Shown here piece by piece: positions 16,044 through 24,336 of a stretch of DNA of 64,000 bases. The notes beneath the pieces are model-generated. The model worked only from the letters and a program-made list of their open reading frames with translations, ran no database searches and was not told where the DNA came from. A program made the translations under genes and the position numbers. Origin of the DNA: JAEUJM01 sp044221555 (GTDB taxonomy: Bacteria > Actinomycetota > Acidimicrobiia > Acidimicrobiales > DATDAH01); assembly GCA_044221555.1 (NCBI GenBank), contig JBGAOY010000003.1:343626-407625 (forward strand), read 5' to 3'. Positions within the stretch are counted from its first letter, which is position 1, and each line of letters opens with the position of its first letter.

Positions 16044-19000
16044 AAGAACCCCGCAGGGACGTCGGCCGGTGGTGCCTCGACGGTGCGGTCCCGGCCGAGG
16101 TCCTTGGCCCGGTACAACGCACGATCGGCGGCGAGCAGCGCCGCGGTGCCGCCGTCCGGCGTGATGGGGGCGACCCCGGCCGAGAAGGTGACGGGCAGCG
16201 GTGCGGTGGTCGACCACGAGGTGCGCAGGCGCTCGACCAGGGCCACGGCGGACGGGGCGTCCACGTCGGCGAGCAGGATGACGAACTCGTCGCCCCCGAT
16301 GCGGAACATCGCGTCGTCGGCTCGAACCTGGGCGTCCAACACCCGTCCGAAGGAACCCAGGATCTCGTCGCCGGCGCCGTGGCCGTAGCCGTCGTTGACC
16401 CCTTTGAACTGGTCCAGGTCGACCATGACGACCGAGCCGGACCGTCGTGCCGGCAGCACCAGGTCGAGGGCCCGACGGTTGCGGAGACCGGTCAGGGGAT
16501 CCCGAGTCGTGTCGTCTTTGAGGCGCTCGGTGCGGCGGAGGAGGTCGACCGCCTGTCGCGCGTCCTCCACCAGTCGGGGCAACAGTCGTTCCAACTGCAT
16601 GCGGGCGACCGTGAACCGCTCGACCTCCACCACCATGGACGGGCCCTCACCGAGAGAGACGTCGACGGGCAGAGCGTCGTCGCCCGCGTCGGCCGCCGCC
16701 ACGATGGTGCCGCCCATCTGGCGCACCGTCTTCTGCAGCAGGGCCGCCGCCGCAGGCGCGGCGTTGACTCGCAGCAATCCGCGCAGCAGGTTCGCAACGG
16801 CGTCGGACTCGATGCGATCGGCGGCCACGGCCGAGGTGAGCGCGCCCTGTGGTGCAGGGGCCGGCGATGATGTCCTGGGTCTCCGGCGATCGCGGACGAT
16901 CGTGGCCACTTGTCGGCCCTGCGGGTCGACGGGTGGCGTGGGCCCGTCGTCTTCGGAGTGCGCGTCGCTCCGCCCCGACGGGACGACACGTTCGAGAGCC
17001 ACCTCCGTGGGGATGCGGCGAGCGCGCTCGATGGGCACCTCGGCGGCGGATGTGGGGCGGCCGAAGAAGTAGCCCTGCCCCAACGTCGTGCCCATGGTGG
17101 CGAGGAAGGCCCGCTGCTCCGCGGTCTCGATCCCTTCGGCGATGACGTACAGGCCCAACTCGGCGCCGAGCGAGAGGACGGCGCGGACGATCGCCGTGTC
17201 GTTGGAGTTGATTCCGGCGCCGGCCACGAAGCTGCCGTCGATCTTCAGGGCGTGCACGGGGAAGGTCTGCAGGTAGGTGAGGCTGGCCCACCCCGTCCCG
17301 AAGTCGTCGATGGACACCCCTGCGCCGAGCCCGACCAGGGTGCGGAGCGTCTGCGCCGCCTTGTCGAACTCCTCGACGACGGCCGTCTCGGTGACCTCGA
17401 GCCACAGGTGGGCAGGGTTGAACCCCGATGCCTGCAGGATGTCGATGAACCGTTCGGCCAGACCGGAGCTCGCCAGCTGACGGGTGGAGACGTTCACCGA
17501 GAGCACGATGTCGGCACCGTCGGCCCGCCATTCGGCCGCTTGAACACAGGCCTTGGTGAGCACGAGCTCACCGAGGTCCACGATGAGCCCGCTGCGCTCC
17601 GCGGCGTCGAGGAACTCCGATGGCGCGAGGCAGCCTCGGTCGGGGTGTTCCCAGCGAACCAGGGCTTCGAGTGCCAAGAGGTGACCGTCGACCAGATCCA
17701 CGACCGGTTGGTAGAAGACCACGAACTCGTCGTCGGCGATGCCCTGCTCGACCCGGGCCGCCAGCTCGGCGTCCAACTCCGGCGTGGGTGCCCGACCGGC
17801 CACCTCGGCGAGGCGGTTGACCGACACGGTGCCGATCGTCTCGCCGGTGTCGTCGCGCAGGACGGACTTGGAACCCAGGATGTCCACCGTCGACCCGTCG
17901 CGGGTGACCTGCGTGAAGGTGCCGCTCCAGCGCCCCGAGCGATCGAGCTGGTCCCAGGCCTCGACGAGCTGCCCGTTGTCGCCGTCCCACTGGAGGATGT
18001 CGAGGACGTGGCGGCCCAGGACCGCCGCCTCCGCCCATCCGTAGACGCGCTCCGCCGCCGCGTTCCAGCTCCGTATGTGACGATGGACGTCGGTGATGAT
18101 CACGGCGTCGGCCACCTCGGACAGGACGCCGGTGACCAACCGACGTAGTCGTGTCGGGGCATCCGACACGAGCGTGAGCTGAACTCGTCGGGCCGGCTGA
18201 CCATGCCAGTCGGTCGCGGTCGACCGGACTTCGACGGTCACCTCGTCGCCGTCGAATCGAACGAAGCGCATGACCTCCGACCGACGCTGCCGGCCGGCCT
18301 CACCATCGGCGAGGCGCTCCGTGGCGGCCGCCAGTGAGATCGGCGCGACGAGGTCGAGGATCTGCATCCCCACCAACGCGTCGGCCTCGACGCCGGCGAC
18401 ATCGCCGGCGACCTCGTCGGCGAACACGATGCGCCCATGGATGTGGATGAGCACACCCACCTGCACGGACGGACCCGTCCCGGCCTGCTCCACGTCGCTC
18501 GTGCTCGGCAGGTCGAGCCGGTAGCCGGTGCCCCGGACGGTGACCAGGATGACCGGATGACGAGGGTCGGGCTCGACCTTGTTGCGCAGGCGGCGGATGT
18601 GCTCGGTGACCGTGGCGGGTTGCTGCCACTCGGACGCAGAGCGCCACACGGCCTTGAGGAGGTCCTCGCGGGTGAACGCGTGACCCGGCCGCACGGCCAG
18701 ATACGCGAAGAGATCGAACTCCTTGGACGTGAGATCGACGAGTCGCCCGCCGCACCTGACCAGCCGAGCGCGCATGTCGATCTCGCAGTGGCCCACCTGG
18801 ACGGTGGAGGCCGCTCGCCGAGGATCGGCGCGTCGCCGCATCGCGACGGCACTGGCGGTCAGCTCCTGCAGCGAGAACGGCTTGACCACGAACTCGTCGG
18901 CCCCGCGGAGCAGCGCGTGCACCTGATCACGCTCGGCCGGCGACTCGCTCAGGACGATGACGTGGGCCGCCGACCCAGACTCGCGGAGCTCGTCGAGCAC

Positions 19001-19183
19001 CTCCAGACCTGAGCCGTCCGGCAAGGTGAGATCCACGATGGCCACGAGGAACGACTCCGTGGCCACGGCGCGCTTGGCCTCCTCCACCGTGGCGGTGACG
19101 GTCACCTGCACGCCGCGATCCTGGAGCTGATCCCGGACGCGGGCTCGGGTACGGGGTGCGCCGATGGCGACCAGGGCGCTCAC
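16040..19183 (-). CDS. Response regulator with REC, OmpR-type wHTH, two PAS, EAL and GGDEF domains
   Basis: Domain order over 1047 residues. REC at 1-118 (phospho-acceptor Asp51 in VAIVDLTLPDG, Lys101). OmpR/PhoB winged helix at about 125-225 (LTSKEFDLFAYLA, VRGTGYRLDLP). PAS at about 240-340 and 350-455. EAL phosphodiesterase at about 475-715 with EAL at 506-508, SVNVSTRQL and SIDDFGTGWASL. A GAF-like or linker region follows, then GGDEF cyclase at about 890-1040 with GGDEF at 963-967. RADD five residues before it fits the RxxD product-inhibition site. Both catalytic signatures look intact, so it may make and degrade cyclic di-GMP, and it may bind DNA as well. It leads the operon with the ABM and cobalamin-binding genes. 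Confidence 0.9.
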   Translation of the reverse strand: MSALVAIGAPRTRARVRDQLQDRGVQVTVTATVEEAKRAVATESFLVAIVDLTLPDGSGLEVLDELRESGSAAHVIVLSESPAERDQVHALLRGADEFVVKPFSLQELTASAVAMRRRADPRRAASTVQVGHCEIDMRARLVRCGGRLVDLTSKEFDLFAYLAVRPGHAFTREDLLKAVWRSASEWQQPATVTEHIRRLRNKVEPDPRHPVILVTVRGTGYRLDLPSTSDVEQAGTGPSVQVGVLIHIHGRIVFADEVAGDVAGVEADALVGMQILDLVAPISLAAATERLADGEAGRQRRSEVMRFVRFDGDEVTVEVRSTATDWHGQPARRVQLTLVSDAPTRLRRLVTGVLSEVADAVIITDVHRHIRSWNAAAERVYGWAEAAVLGRHVLDILQWDGDNGQLVEAWDQLDRSGRWSGTFTQVTRDGSTVDILGSKSVLRDDTGETIGTVSVNRLAEVAGRAPTPELDAELAARVEQGIADDEFVVFYQPVVDLVDGHLLALEALVRWEHPDRGCLAPSEFLDAAERSGLIVDLGELVLTKACVQAAEWRADGADIVLSVNVSTRQLASSGLAERFIDILQASGFNPAHLWLEVTETAVVEEFDKAAQTLRTLVGLGAGVSIDDFGTGWASLTYLQTFPVHALKIDGSFVAGAGINSNDTAIVRAVLSLGAELGLYVIAEGIETAEQRAFLATMGTTLGQGYFFGRPTSAAEVPIERARRIPTEVALERVVPSGRSDAHSEDDGPTPPVDPQGRQVATIVRDRRRPRTSSPAPAPQGALTSAVAADRIESDAVANLLRGLLRVNAAPAAAALLQKTVRQMGGTIVAAADAGDDALPVDVSLGEGPSMVVEVERFTVARMQLERLLPRLVEDARQAVDLLRRTERLKDDTTRDPLTGLRNRRALDLVLPARRSGSVVMVDLDQFKGVNDGYGHGAGDEILGSFGRVLDAQVRADDAMFRIGGDEFVILLADVDAPSAVALVERLRTSWSTTAPLPVTFSAGVAPITPDGGTAALLAADRALYRAKDLGRDRTVEAPPADVPAGFL

Positions 19184-19308
19184 CGGTTGCCCGGGCGGGC
19201 CGAAGGACGCTTTCGCCTCCCCATCTCAGCCGTTGGCATGTGCACCACTTTCCACCCGTGTCGTGAGCACCCGGGAGTCAACGGGTGCCTTCCTACCCAT
19301 CCGACCGC

Positions 19309-19330
19309 AGAAAGGTGCGGTGGCCGCACT
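19309..19330 (-). terminator. Candidate hairpin terminator downstream of the WxL-like gene
   Basis: GTGCGG (19315-19320) and CCGCAC (19324-19329) pair around a 3-base loop. Read on the minus strand, CTTTCT follows the stem, a short partial U-run. Another inverted repeat (GCACCC 19267-19272 with GGGTGC 19283-19288) lies just beyond. Either could end the WxL-like transcript before the response regulator gene. The call is weak because the U-run is short. Confidence 0.35.
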
Positions 19331-19457
19331 CCGAGTTGTCGGCGAATTGTTCACCTCGTGCGGTGGCCATCAGCGTGGCCATCGCATCCCGGACGCGAAC
19401 GGTCCGCCGCACCGACGTGCGACGGACTCGTTCCCGGTGGAGGTGACGCCAGTCCTC

Positions 19458-19964
19458 CTAGAGGATGGAGGTGGTCACGGTTCCGGAGTAGTCGTCGGCG
19501 AGCGCCCCGGCGGGCATGGTCACGTTGAGGCTGGGGTTCCACGAAGCAGTGTTGTTCCCGGACAGTGAGGTCGGGGCGACAACCGACGCCTGCGTGTCGA
19601 TCGCGGTGGCTGCGCCGTCGGCGACGGTGATGGTGCCCGTCTCGGTGACCGTGCCACCGGTGTAGGTCACGCCGGTCGACGACGAGCCGAGCGCCCCCGT
19701 GAAGGCGGTGGACGCGGCGGAGACGTCCCACTCGGCCGTGCCGCCGCGGTCATCGGTGACCGCCACCGCGCCGAGGTTGCCGCTGACCGAGGTCGAACCT
19801 GTGGCGGCGTCGGTCAGGGTCGCAGTGGCCTGGACGCTGAGGGTGAGGTTGCCACCGGTGAGGGTGAACGTCGTGTCGGTGTCGTCGGCGGATGCCGGCA
19901 GGGCCATCCCGGCCAGGACGGCGGTGGCGAGAGCGACGATGACAAGCGGCTTGCGTAGCTGCAT
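19458..19964 (-). CDS. Secreted WxL-like cell-surface protein
   Basis: AAAGGAA sits five bases before the ATG, and the product begins with a clear signal peptide ending near LPASADD. The mature part of about 140 residues is almost entirely Thr, Ser, Gly, Ala and Val with alternating beta-strand character. It ends with NPSLNVTMPAGALADDYSGT, then VTTSIL and the stop. The P-x-G-x-x-A-x-D-Y-x-G-T-V-T-x-S pattern at the C-terminus is that of WxL-type wall-associated domains, which bind peptidoglycan and pair with DUF916 proteins. The actual W-x-L triplet is only loosely present. The DUF916-like gene is divergently encoded 251 bases away, which supports the assignment. Confidence 0.65.
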   Translation of the reverse strand: MQLRKPLVIVALATAVLAGMALPASADDTDTTFTLTGGNLTLSVQATATLTDAATGSTSVSGNLGAVAVTDDRGGTAEWDVSAASTAFTGALGSSSTGVTYTGGTVTETGTITVADGAATAIDTQASVVAPTSLSGNNTASWNPSLNVTMPAGALADDYSGTVTTSIL

Positions 19965-20215
19965 GTTGGTTCCTTTGGGTTGAAACGGACCGGAGTCGGC
20001 CCCTGTCGGGGATCACTTCGGGCGCATCTGCGCCGCGCCTGTAGGCCCGTTGTCAGACTCTTGTGTCGCCGTGGGCCATACGGCACAGGGGCACCGGGGC
20101 TCGTTGGCGCTTGCTGCGCACCGCCACGCCCAACGGCCTTCAGGAGCCCGTGCGGGCGTCGATGCAAGTACGGCGAGCCACCCCGGCACCGCTCGAACCG
20201 TGAAGGAAGCGTTCA
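19965..20215. promoter_or_regulatory. Divergent promoter region between the WxL-like and DUF916-like genes
   Basis: This 251-base interval must carry the start signals of both genes. It contains a ribosome binding site on each side (AAAGGAA for the minus gene, GAAGGAAG for the plus gene). I looked for a cyclic-di-GMP (GEMM) riboswitch because of the flanking cyclic-di-GMP genes and could not recognise its conserved core. No strong -10/-35 pair stands out. Confidence 0.4.
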
Positions 20216-21340
20216 ATGAGATCCCGCGTGCCGCTGCTGCTGCTACCCCTACTGCTGGTCGTCGCCGTCCTCACCCCGGTCGCGCTCGACGTGTCGCCGG
20301 CCTCGTCGCAGGCGTCCGACCGTGCCCGTCCGGCGGGCGCTCCGGGCATCGGGATCCGTCTCCTCGATGCTCCGGTCGCTACTCGTGACGACCCGCGCGC
20401 TCGGGTCTACATCGTCGACCATCTCGCACCGGGAGCGGTCATAGAGCGTCGGATCGAGGTGTCCAACACGACCCCGCAGCCTCAGCAGGTCGCGCTCTAC
20501 GCGGCCGCCGCGACCATCGACGGCGGGTCGTTCGTCGGCGCCCCGGGGCATCGCGTCGACGACCTGTCGGGCTGGACCACGGTCCATCCCGGTCAGTCGA
20601 GCATCCCCGCTGGTGGCCACCTGACGGCACGGGTGACGATCGCCGTGCCCGACGACGCCGCCCCCGGCGAGCAGTACGGCGCGGTGTGGGCCGAGACACG
20701 CTCCGTGCCCTCCGCCACAGGCGGGGTCGTCCAAGTGAGTCGCGTCGGCATCCGCCTGTACGTCTCCATCGGGGAGGGTGGGCCCCCGGCGTCCGACTTC
20801 ACCATCGAGACACTCGCCGCAGGACGCACCGCAGAAGGCAGGCCCACGGTGTCGGCGACGGTGCACAACACCGGAGGACGTGCGCTCGACCTCGACGGGA
20901 CGCTCCGTCTCGGTGACGGCCCTGGTGGGCTGAGCGCCGGCCCGTTCGCCACGGACTCGTCCACCACGCTGGCGGTGGGCGACACGCAGTCGGTGACCTG
21001 GGAGCTCGACCAGAGCCTGCCGGCTGGACCGTGGAACGCTCGGCTGGACCTGATCAGCGGGTTGGTCGAGCGACGCGCCCATGCGGTCATCACGTTCCCT
21101 GCCGCGGGCATCTCCCCGCCGGTCGCGGTCGCCCACGCCCCGGCGCGTCCATGGGCCCCGTACATCGCAGCCGTCTGCGGCCTCCTCCTCCTGCTGCTGC
21201 TGGCGTTCGGCTGGTGGTGGCGTCGCCGGGGCCGGCGCGGCGGCGGGGCTCGGCCTGATCGGCTCGGGGTGCCAGTCGCCGTCGGATCGCTCGACGCCAC
21301 GACGGCGCAGTCCGGGGTGGGGTCTCCGGTCCGACCCTGA
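20216..21340 (+). CDS. DUF916-like WxL-interacting membrane-anchored protein
   Basis: GAAGGAAG is spaced six bases from the ATG. The 374-residue product has an N-terminal signal peptide, a long extracytoplasmic part and a C-terminal transmembrane helix of Leu-rich type (about residues 315-338), closed by a short Arg/Gly-rich cytoplasmic tail. The first half reads as an Ig-like DUF916 domain: GIGIRLLDAP, YIVDHLAPGAVIERRIEVSN, then GEQYGAVWAETR. A second Ig-like domain, with VSATVHNTGGRALDLDGTLR, follows. In Firmicutes these proteins tether WxL proteins to the surface. The divergent WxL-like neighbour makes the same partnership likely here. Confidence 0.7.
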   Translation: MRSRVPLLLLPLLLVVAVLTPVALDVSPASSQASDRARPAGAPGIGIRLLDAPVATRDDPRARVYIVDHLAPGAVIERRIEVSNTTPQPQQVALYAAAATIDGGSFVGAPGHRVDDLSGWTTVHPGQSSIPAGGHLTARVTIAVPDDAAPGEQYGAVWAETRSVPSATGGVVQVSRVGIRLYVSIGEGGPPASDFTIETLAAGRTAEGRPTVSATVHNTGGRALDLDGTLRLGDGPGGLSAGPFATDSSTTLAVGDTQSVTWELDQSLPAGPWNARLDLISGLVERRAHAVITFPAAGISPPVAVAHAPARPWAPYIAAVCGLLLLLLLAFGWWWRRRGRRGGGARPDRLGVPVAVGSLDATTAQSGVGSPVRP

Positions 21341-21448
21341 CCGGTTCCCGGTGCGGGCAACCGGCGCGCGGCACGACCACGGCGCCCACCACGTTCACAA
21401 CCTCTGGACAACGGCGGTCACGCACGGGTCGGACGACTCCGATGGAAC

Positions 21449-23932
21449 GTGGTGACCACGCTTCCGCCGCTCGACAAGGAACAGATCAAGACGGGCGCAC
21501 TCCAAGAGGCCATCTTCAACAGTGCGTACTTCTCGAGCATCGCCACCGACGAGCGCGGCGTCATCCAGATCTTCAACGTGGGTGCGGAACGGATGCTGGG
21601 CTACTCCGCGGTCGACGTGGTCAACCGCATCACGCCGGCGGACATCTCTGACCCCCAGGAGTTGCTCACCCGGGCGGCCGCGCTCAGCGACGAGCTCGAC
21701 ACGCCCATCAACCCGGGCTTCGAAGCGCTCGTCTTCAAGGCCTCCCGAGGCATCGAGGACATCTACGAGCTGACCTACGTCCGCAAGGACGGCAGTCGCT
21801 TCCCGGCCATGGTGTCGGTCACCGCGCTTCGCGACGTGGCGGACCGGATCATCGGCTACCTGCTCATCGGCACGGACAACACCGCCCGCCAAGAGGTCGA
21901 AGCCGCCCAGGCCCTCCTGGATCAGCAGCTCCGTGACCAGCAGTTCTACACACGGTCGCTGATCGAGTCGAACATCGACGCGCTCATGACCACCGACCCT
22001 GACGGGACGATCTCGGACGTCAACCGCCAGATGATGAACCTCACGGGCAGGACCCGCGAGGAGCTCATCGGCGCACCCTGCCGGAACTTCTTCACCGATG
22101 CAGAACGCGCGGATGCGGCGATCAGCCGGGTCCTGAGCGAGCACAAGGTGTCCGACTACGAGCTGACCGTTCGGGCCCGGGACGGCCTCGAGACGGTGGT
22201 CTCGTACAACGCCGCCACGATCCACGATCGCGACAACAAGCTCCAGGGGGTGTTCGCCGCCGCCCGCGACGTGACGGACCGTCGGCGCTGGGAGCGCACG
22301 CTCCAGGAGAAGAACATCGAGTTGGAGCACGCCAGTCGGATGAAGTCCGAGTTCCTGGCCACCATGTCCCACGAGTTGCGCACGCCGCTGAACGCGGTCA
22401 TCGGCTTCTCAGAGGCACTGAAGGACGGCCTCATGGGCCCGATGTCGGAGAGCCAGCAGGACTACATCGGCGACATCTTCACCAGCGGGCAGCACCTGCT
22501 GTCGCTCATCAACGACATCCTCGACCTGTCGAAGGTCGAGGCCGGGATGATGGCGCTCGAACTGGAGACCGTGGACATCGAGTCGCTGCTCTCGAACGCA
22601 CTGTCGATCGTCCGCGAGAAGGCGGCCGCCCAGCGCATCGACCTGGAGCTCGCCGTGGTTGGCGACCTGGGTGTCTCGCAGCTGGACCAGCGCAAGACCA
22701 AGCAGATCATCTACAACCTCCTCTCGAATGCCGTGAAGTTCAGCGAGCACGGTGGCCGGGTGACGGTGAGCGCGCGGCGGGTGCCCCGCAACCGGGTCGG
22801 GAGCCTCGACGGGCCATGGCCGGTGCACGGGTTCGCCCTCCCTGACAACGAGTTCACGGAGTTCCTCGAGATCTGCGTGATCGATGCCGGCATCGGCATC
22901 TCCCAGGAGGACATGACGAAGCTCTTCCAGGCGTTCAGCCAGATCGACAGCAGCCTGGCCCGCCTGTTCGAGGGCACCGGCCTGGGGCTCGCCATGGTCA
23001 AGCAGATGTCCGAGTTGCAGGGCGGGACGGTGGCCGTCGGCAGCGAGGAGGGCGAAGGAGCGTGCTTCGCGGCGTGGCTGCCGCTCCGGGAGCGTGCTCC
23101 GGAGCCCTTCGTGGAGCTCCACAGCATCGACCCGCCCGCCGCCGTGGCGCCCGAGCCTCGGGTGCGGGCCGCCCTGGTCGTGGAGGACGACGATCGTGCC
23201 GCGGACCTGGTTCGCCTGCTGTTGGAGGCCGAGGGCTTCACGGTCCTGCGGGCCGCAACTGCGGAGATCGCGCTGGTCATGGCGCCCCAGCAGCCGCTGG
23301 AGCTCATCACGATCGACATCCAGTTGCCCGGCATGGACGGTTGGGGCTTCCTCGCCCACATCCGTGAGAACGGTGGCCTGGCCCACATCCCTGTCGTGAT
23401 CATCTCGGGGACCACCGAGAGCAACCTGGCGCTCACCGGCGGCGCCGCGGCCATCCTGCAGAAGCCCATCAGCCGCAGCGAGCTCAAGGTCTCGTTGGCC
23501 AATCTGGGCCTGCACGAGTCGCAGGCGCAGACGCGCACGGTGCTGGTCGTCGACGACGACCCCAGAGCGGTCGAGCTCATCGCCGCGTTCCTGCCCACGC
23601 CGGCGTACGCGATCGTCCGGGCCTTCGGCGGCGGAGAGGCCATCGTGCTCGCGCAGCGCCTGCGACCCGACCTGATCCTGCTCGACCTGATGATGCCCGG
23701 CGTGAACGGCTTCGAGGTCGTCGAGGCGCTCCAACGCAATCCGGAGACCGCGGGCATCCCCATCCTGGTCGTCACGGCCAAGCAGATCACGGCCGACGAC
23801 CGGGCGTTGCTCAACGGCGCCCGCAGCGACTCCGTGCACATCATCGAGAAGGCGGGGTTCAACCGGCATGGCTTCCTGGCTGAGGTTCGGCGGGCGCTGC
23901 CACGCGCCGAAGACGACGCGGAGAGGCCATGA
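21449..23932 (+). CDS. Hybrid sensor histidine kinase (PAS-PAS-HisKA-HATPase-REC-REC)
   Basis: A cytoplasmic kinase of 827 residues without membrane segments. PAS domains lie at about 15-145 and 165-285, each ending in a PAC-like block (GTDNTA, AARDVTDRR). HisKA follows with SHELRTPLNAVIGFSEAL; His308 is the phosphorylated residue. The ATPase domain shows NLLSNAVKFS, DAGIGIS and GTGLGLAMVKQM. Two receiver domains end the protein, with Asp623 (LITIDIQLPGMDG) and Asp746 (LILLDLMMPGVNG). Two receivers plus the single-receiver protein encoded next suggest a branched phosphorelay. GTG codons at 21449 and 21452 are both possible starts. The stop overlaps the ATG of the next gene by four bases. Confidence 0.9.
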   Translation: MVTTLPPLDKEQIKTGALQEAIFNSAYFSSIATDERGVIQIFNVGAERMLGYSAVDVVNRITPADISDPQELLTRAAALSDELDTPINPGFEALVFKASRGIEDIYELTYVRKDGSRFPAMVSVTALRDVADRIIGYLLIGTDNTARQEVEAAQALLDQQLRDQQFYTRSLIESNIDALMTTDPDGTISDVNRQMMNLTGRTREELIGAPCRNFFTDAERADAAISRVLSEHKVSDYELTVRARDGLETVVSYNAATIHDRDNKLQGVFAAARDVTDRRRWERTLQEKNIELEHASRMKSEFLATMSHELRTPLNAVIGFSEALKDGLMGPMSESQQDYIGDIFTSGQHLLSLINDILDLSKVEAGMMALELETVDIESLLSNALSIVREKAAAQRIDLELAVVGDLGVSQLDQRKTKQIIYNLLSNAVKFSEHGGRVTVSARRVPRNRVGSLDGPWPVHGFALPDNEFTEFLEICVIDAGIGISQEDMTKLFQAFSQIDSSLARLFEGTGLGLAMVKQMSELQGGTVAVGSEEGEGACFAAWLPLRERAPEPFVELHSIDPPAAVAPEPRVRAALVVEDDDRAADLVRLLLEAEGFTVLRAATAEIALVMAPQQPLELITIDIQLPGMDGWGFLAHIRENGGLAHIPVVIISGTTESNLALTGGAAAILQKPISRSELKVSLANLGLHESQAQTRTVLVVDDDPRAVELIAAFLPTPAYAIVRAFGGGEAIVLAQRLRPDLILLDLMMPGVNGFEVVEALQRNPETAGIPILVVTAKQITADDRALLNGARSDSVHIIEKAGFNRHGFLAEVRRALPRAEDDAERP

Positions 23933-24336
23933 CCACCGTCCTGATCGTCGAGGACAACCCGGCGAACATGAAGTTGACCTCGCTGCTGGTCCGCAACGTC
24001 GGCCACGACATCCTGTGCGCGGTCGATGCCGAGAACGGCCTGACCATCGCGAGGCGAGACCATCCGGACCTGATCCTCATGGACGTGCAGCTCCCGGGGA
24101 TGGACGGTCTGACCGCGACGGCCTGCCTGAAAGAGGACCCCGCAACGGCGGCGATCCCCGTGATCGCCCTCAGCGCCCTGGCGATGAAGGCGGACGAGGA
24201 GCGGAGCCAGGTTGCCGGGTGCGATGCCTACATCGTGAAGCCGCTGCGCTATGCCGATCTCTACGCCGCCATCGACCGGCTGCTGCCGGCGGGGCCGACC
24301 GCGCACCGGCCCGCAGGGTCTCAGGGCGTGCAGTGA
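23929..24336 (+). CDS. Single-domain response regulator (CheY/DivK-like)
   Basis: A stand-alone receiver of 135 residues: VLIVEDNPANMKL with the acidic pocket, LILMDVQLPGMDG with Asp52 as phospho-acceptor, VIALSALAMKADEE, and KPLRYADLYAAID with the conserved Lys. The sequence is of the DivK kind, which shuttles phosphate or regulates a kinase allosterically without an output domain. It overlaps the hybrid kinase by ATGA and the following cyclase gene by GTGA, so the three proteins are made together. I infer that it carries phosphate between them. Confidence 0.9.
   Translation: MTTVLIVEDNPANMKLTSLLVRNVGHDILCAVDAENGLTIARRDHPDLILMDVQLPGMDGLTATACLKEDPATAAIPVIALSALAMKADEERSQVAGCDAYIVKPLRYADLYAAIDRLLPAGPTAHRPAGSQGVQ

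Noticed and set aside
19965..20215. Possible cyclic-di-GMP riboswitch between the WxL-like and DUF916-like genes
   Set aside because: The expected conserved core and tetraloop-receptor elements could not be recognised. A covariance-model search would be needed to revive the idea.
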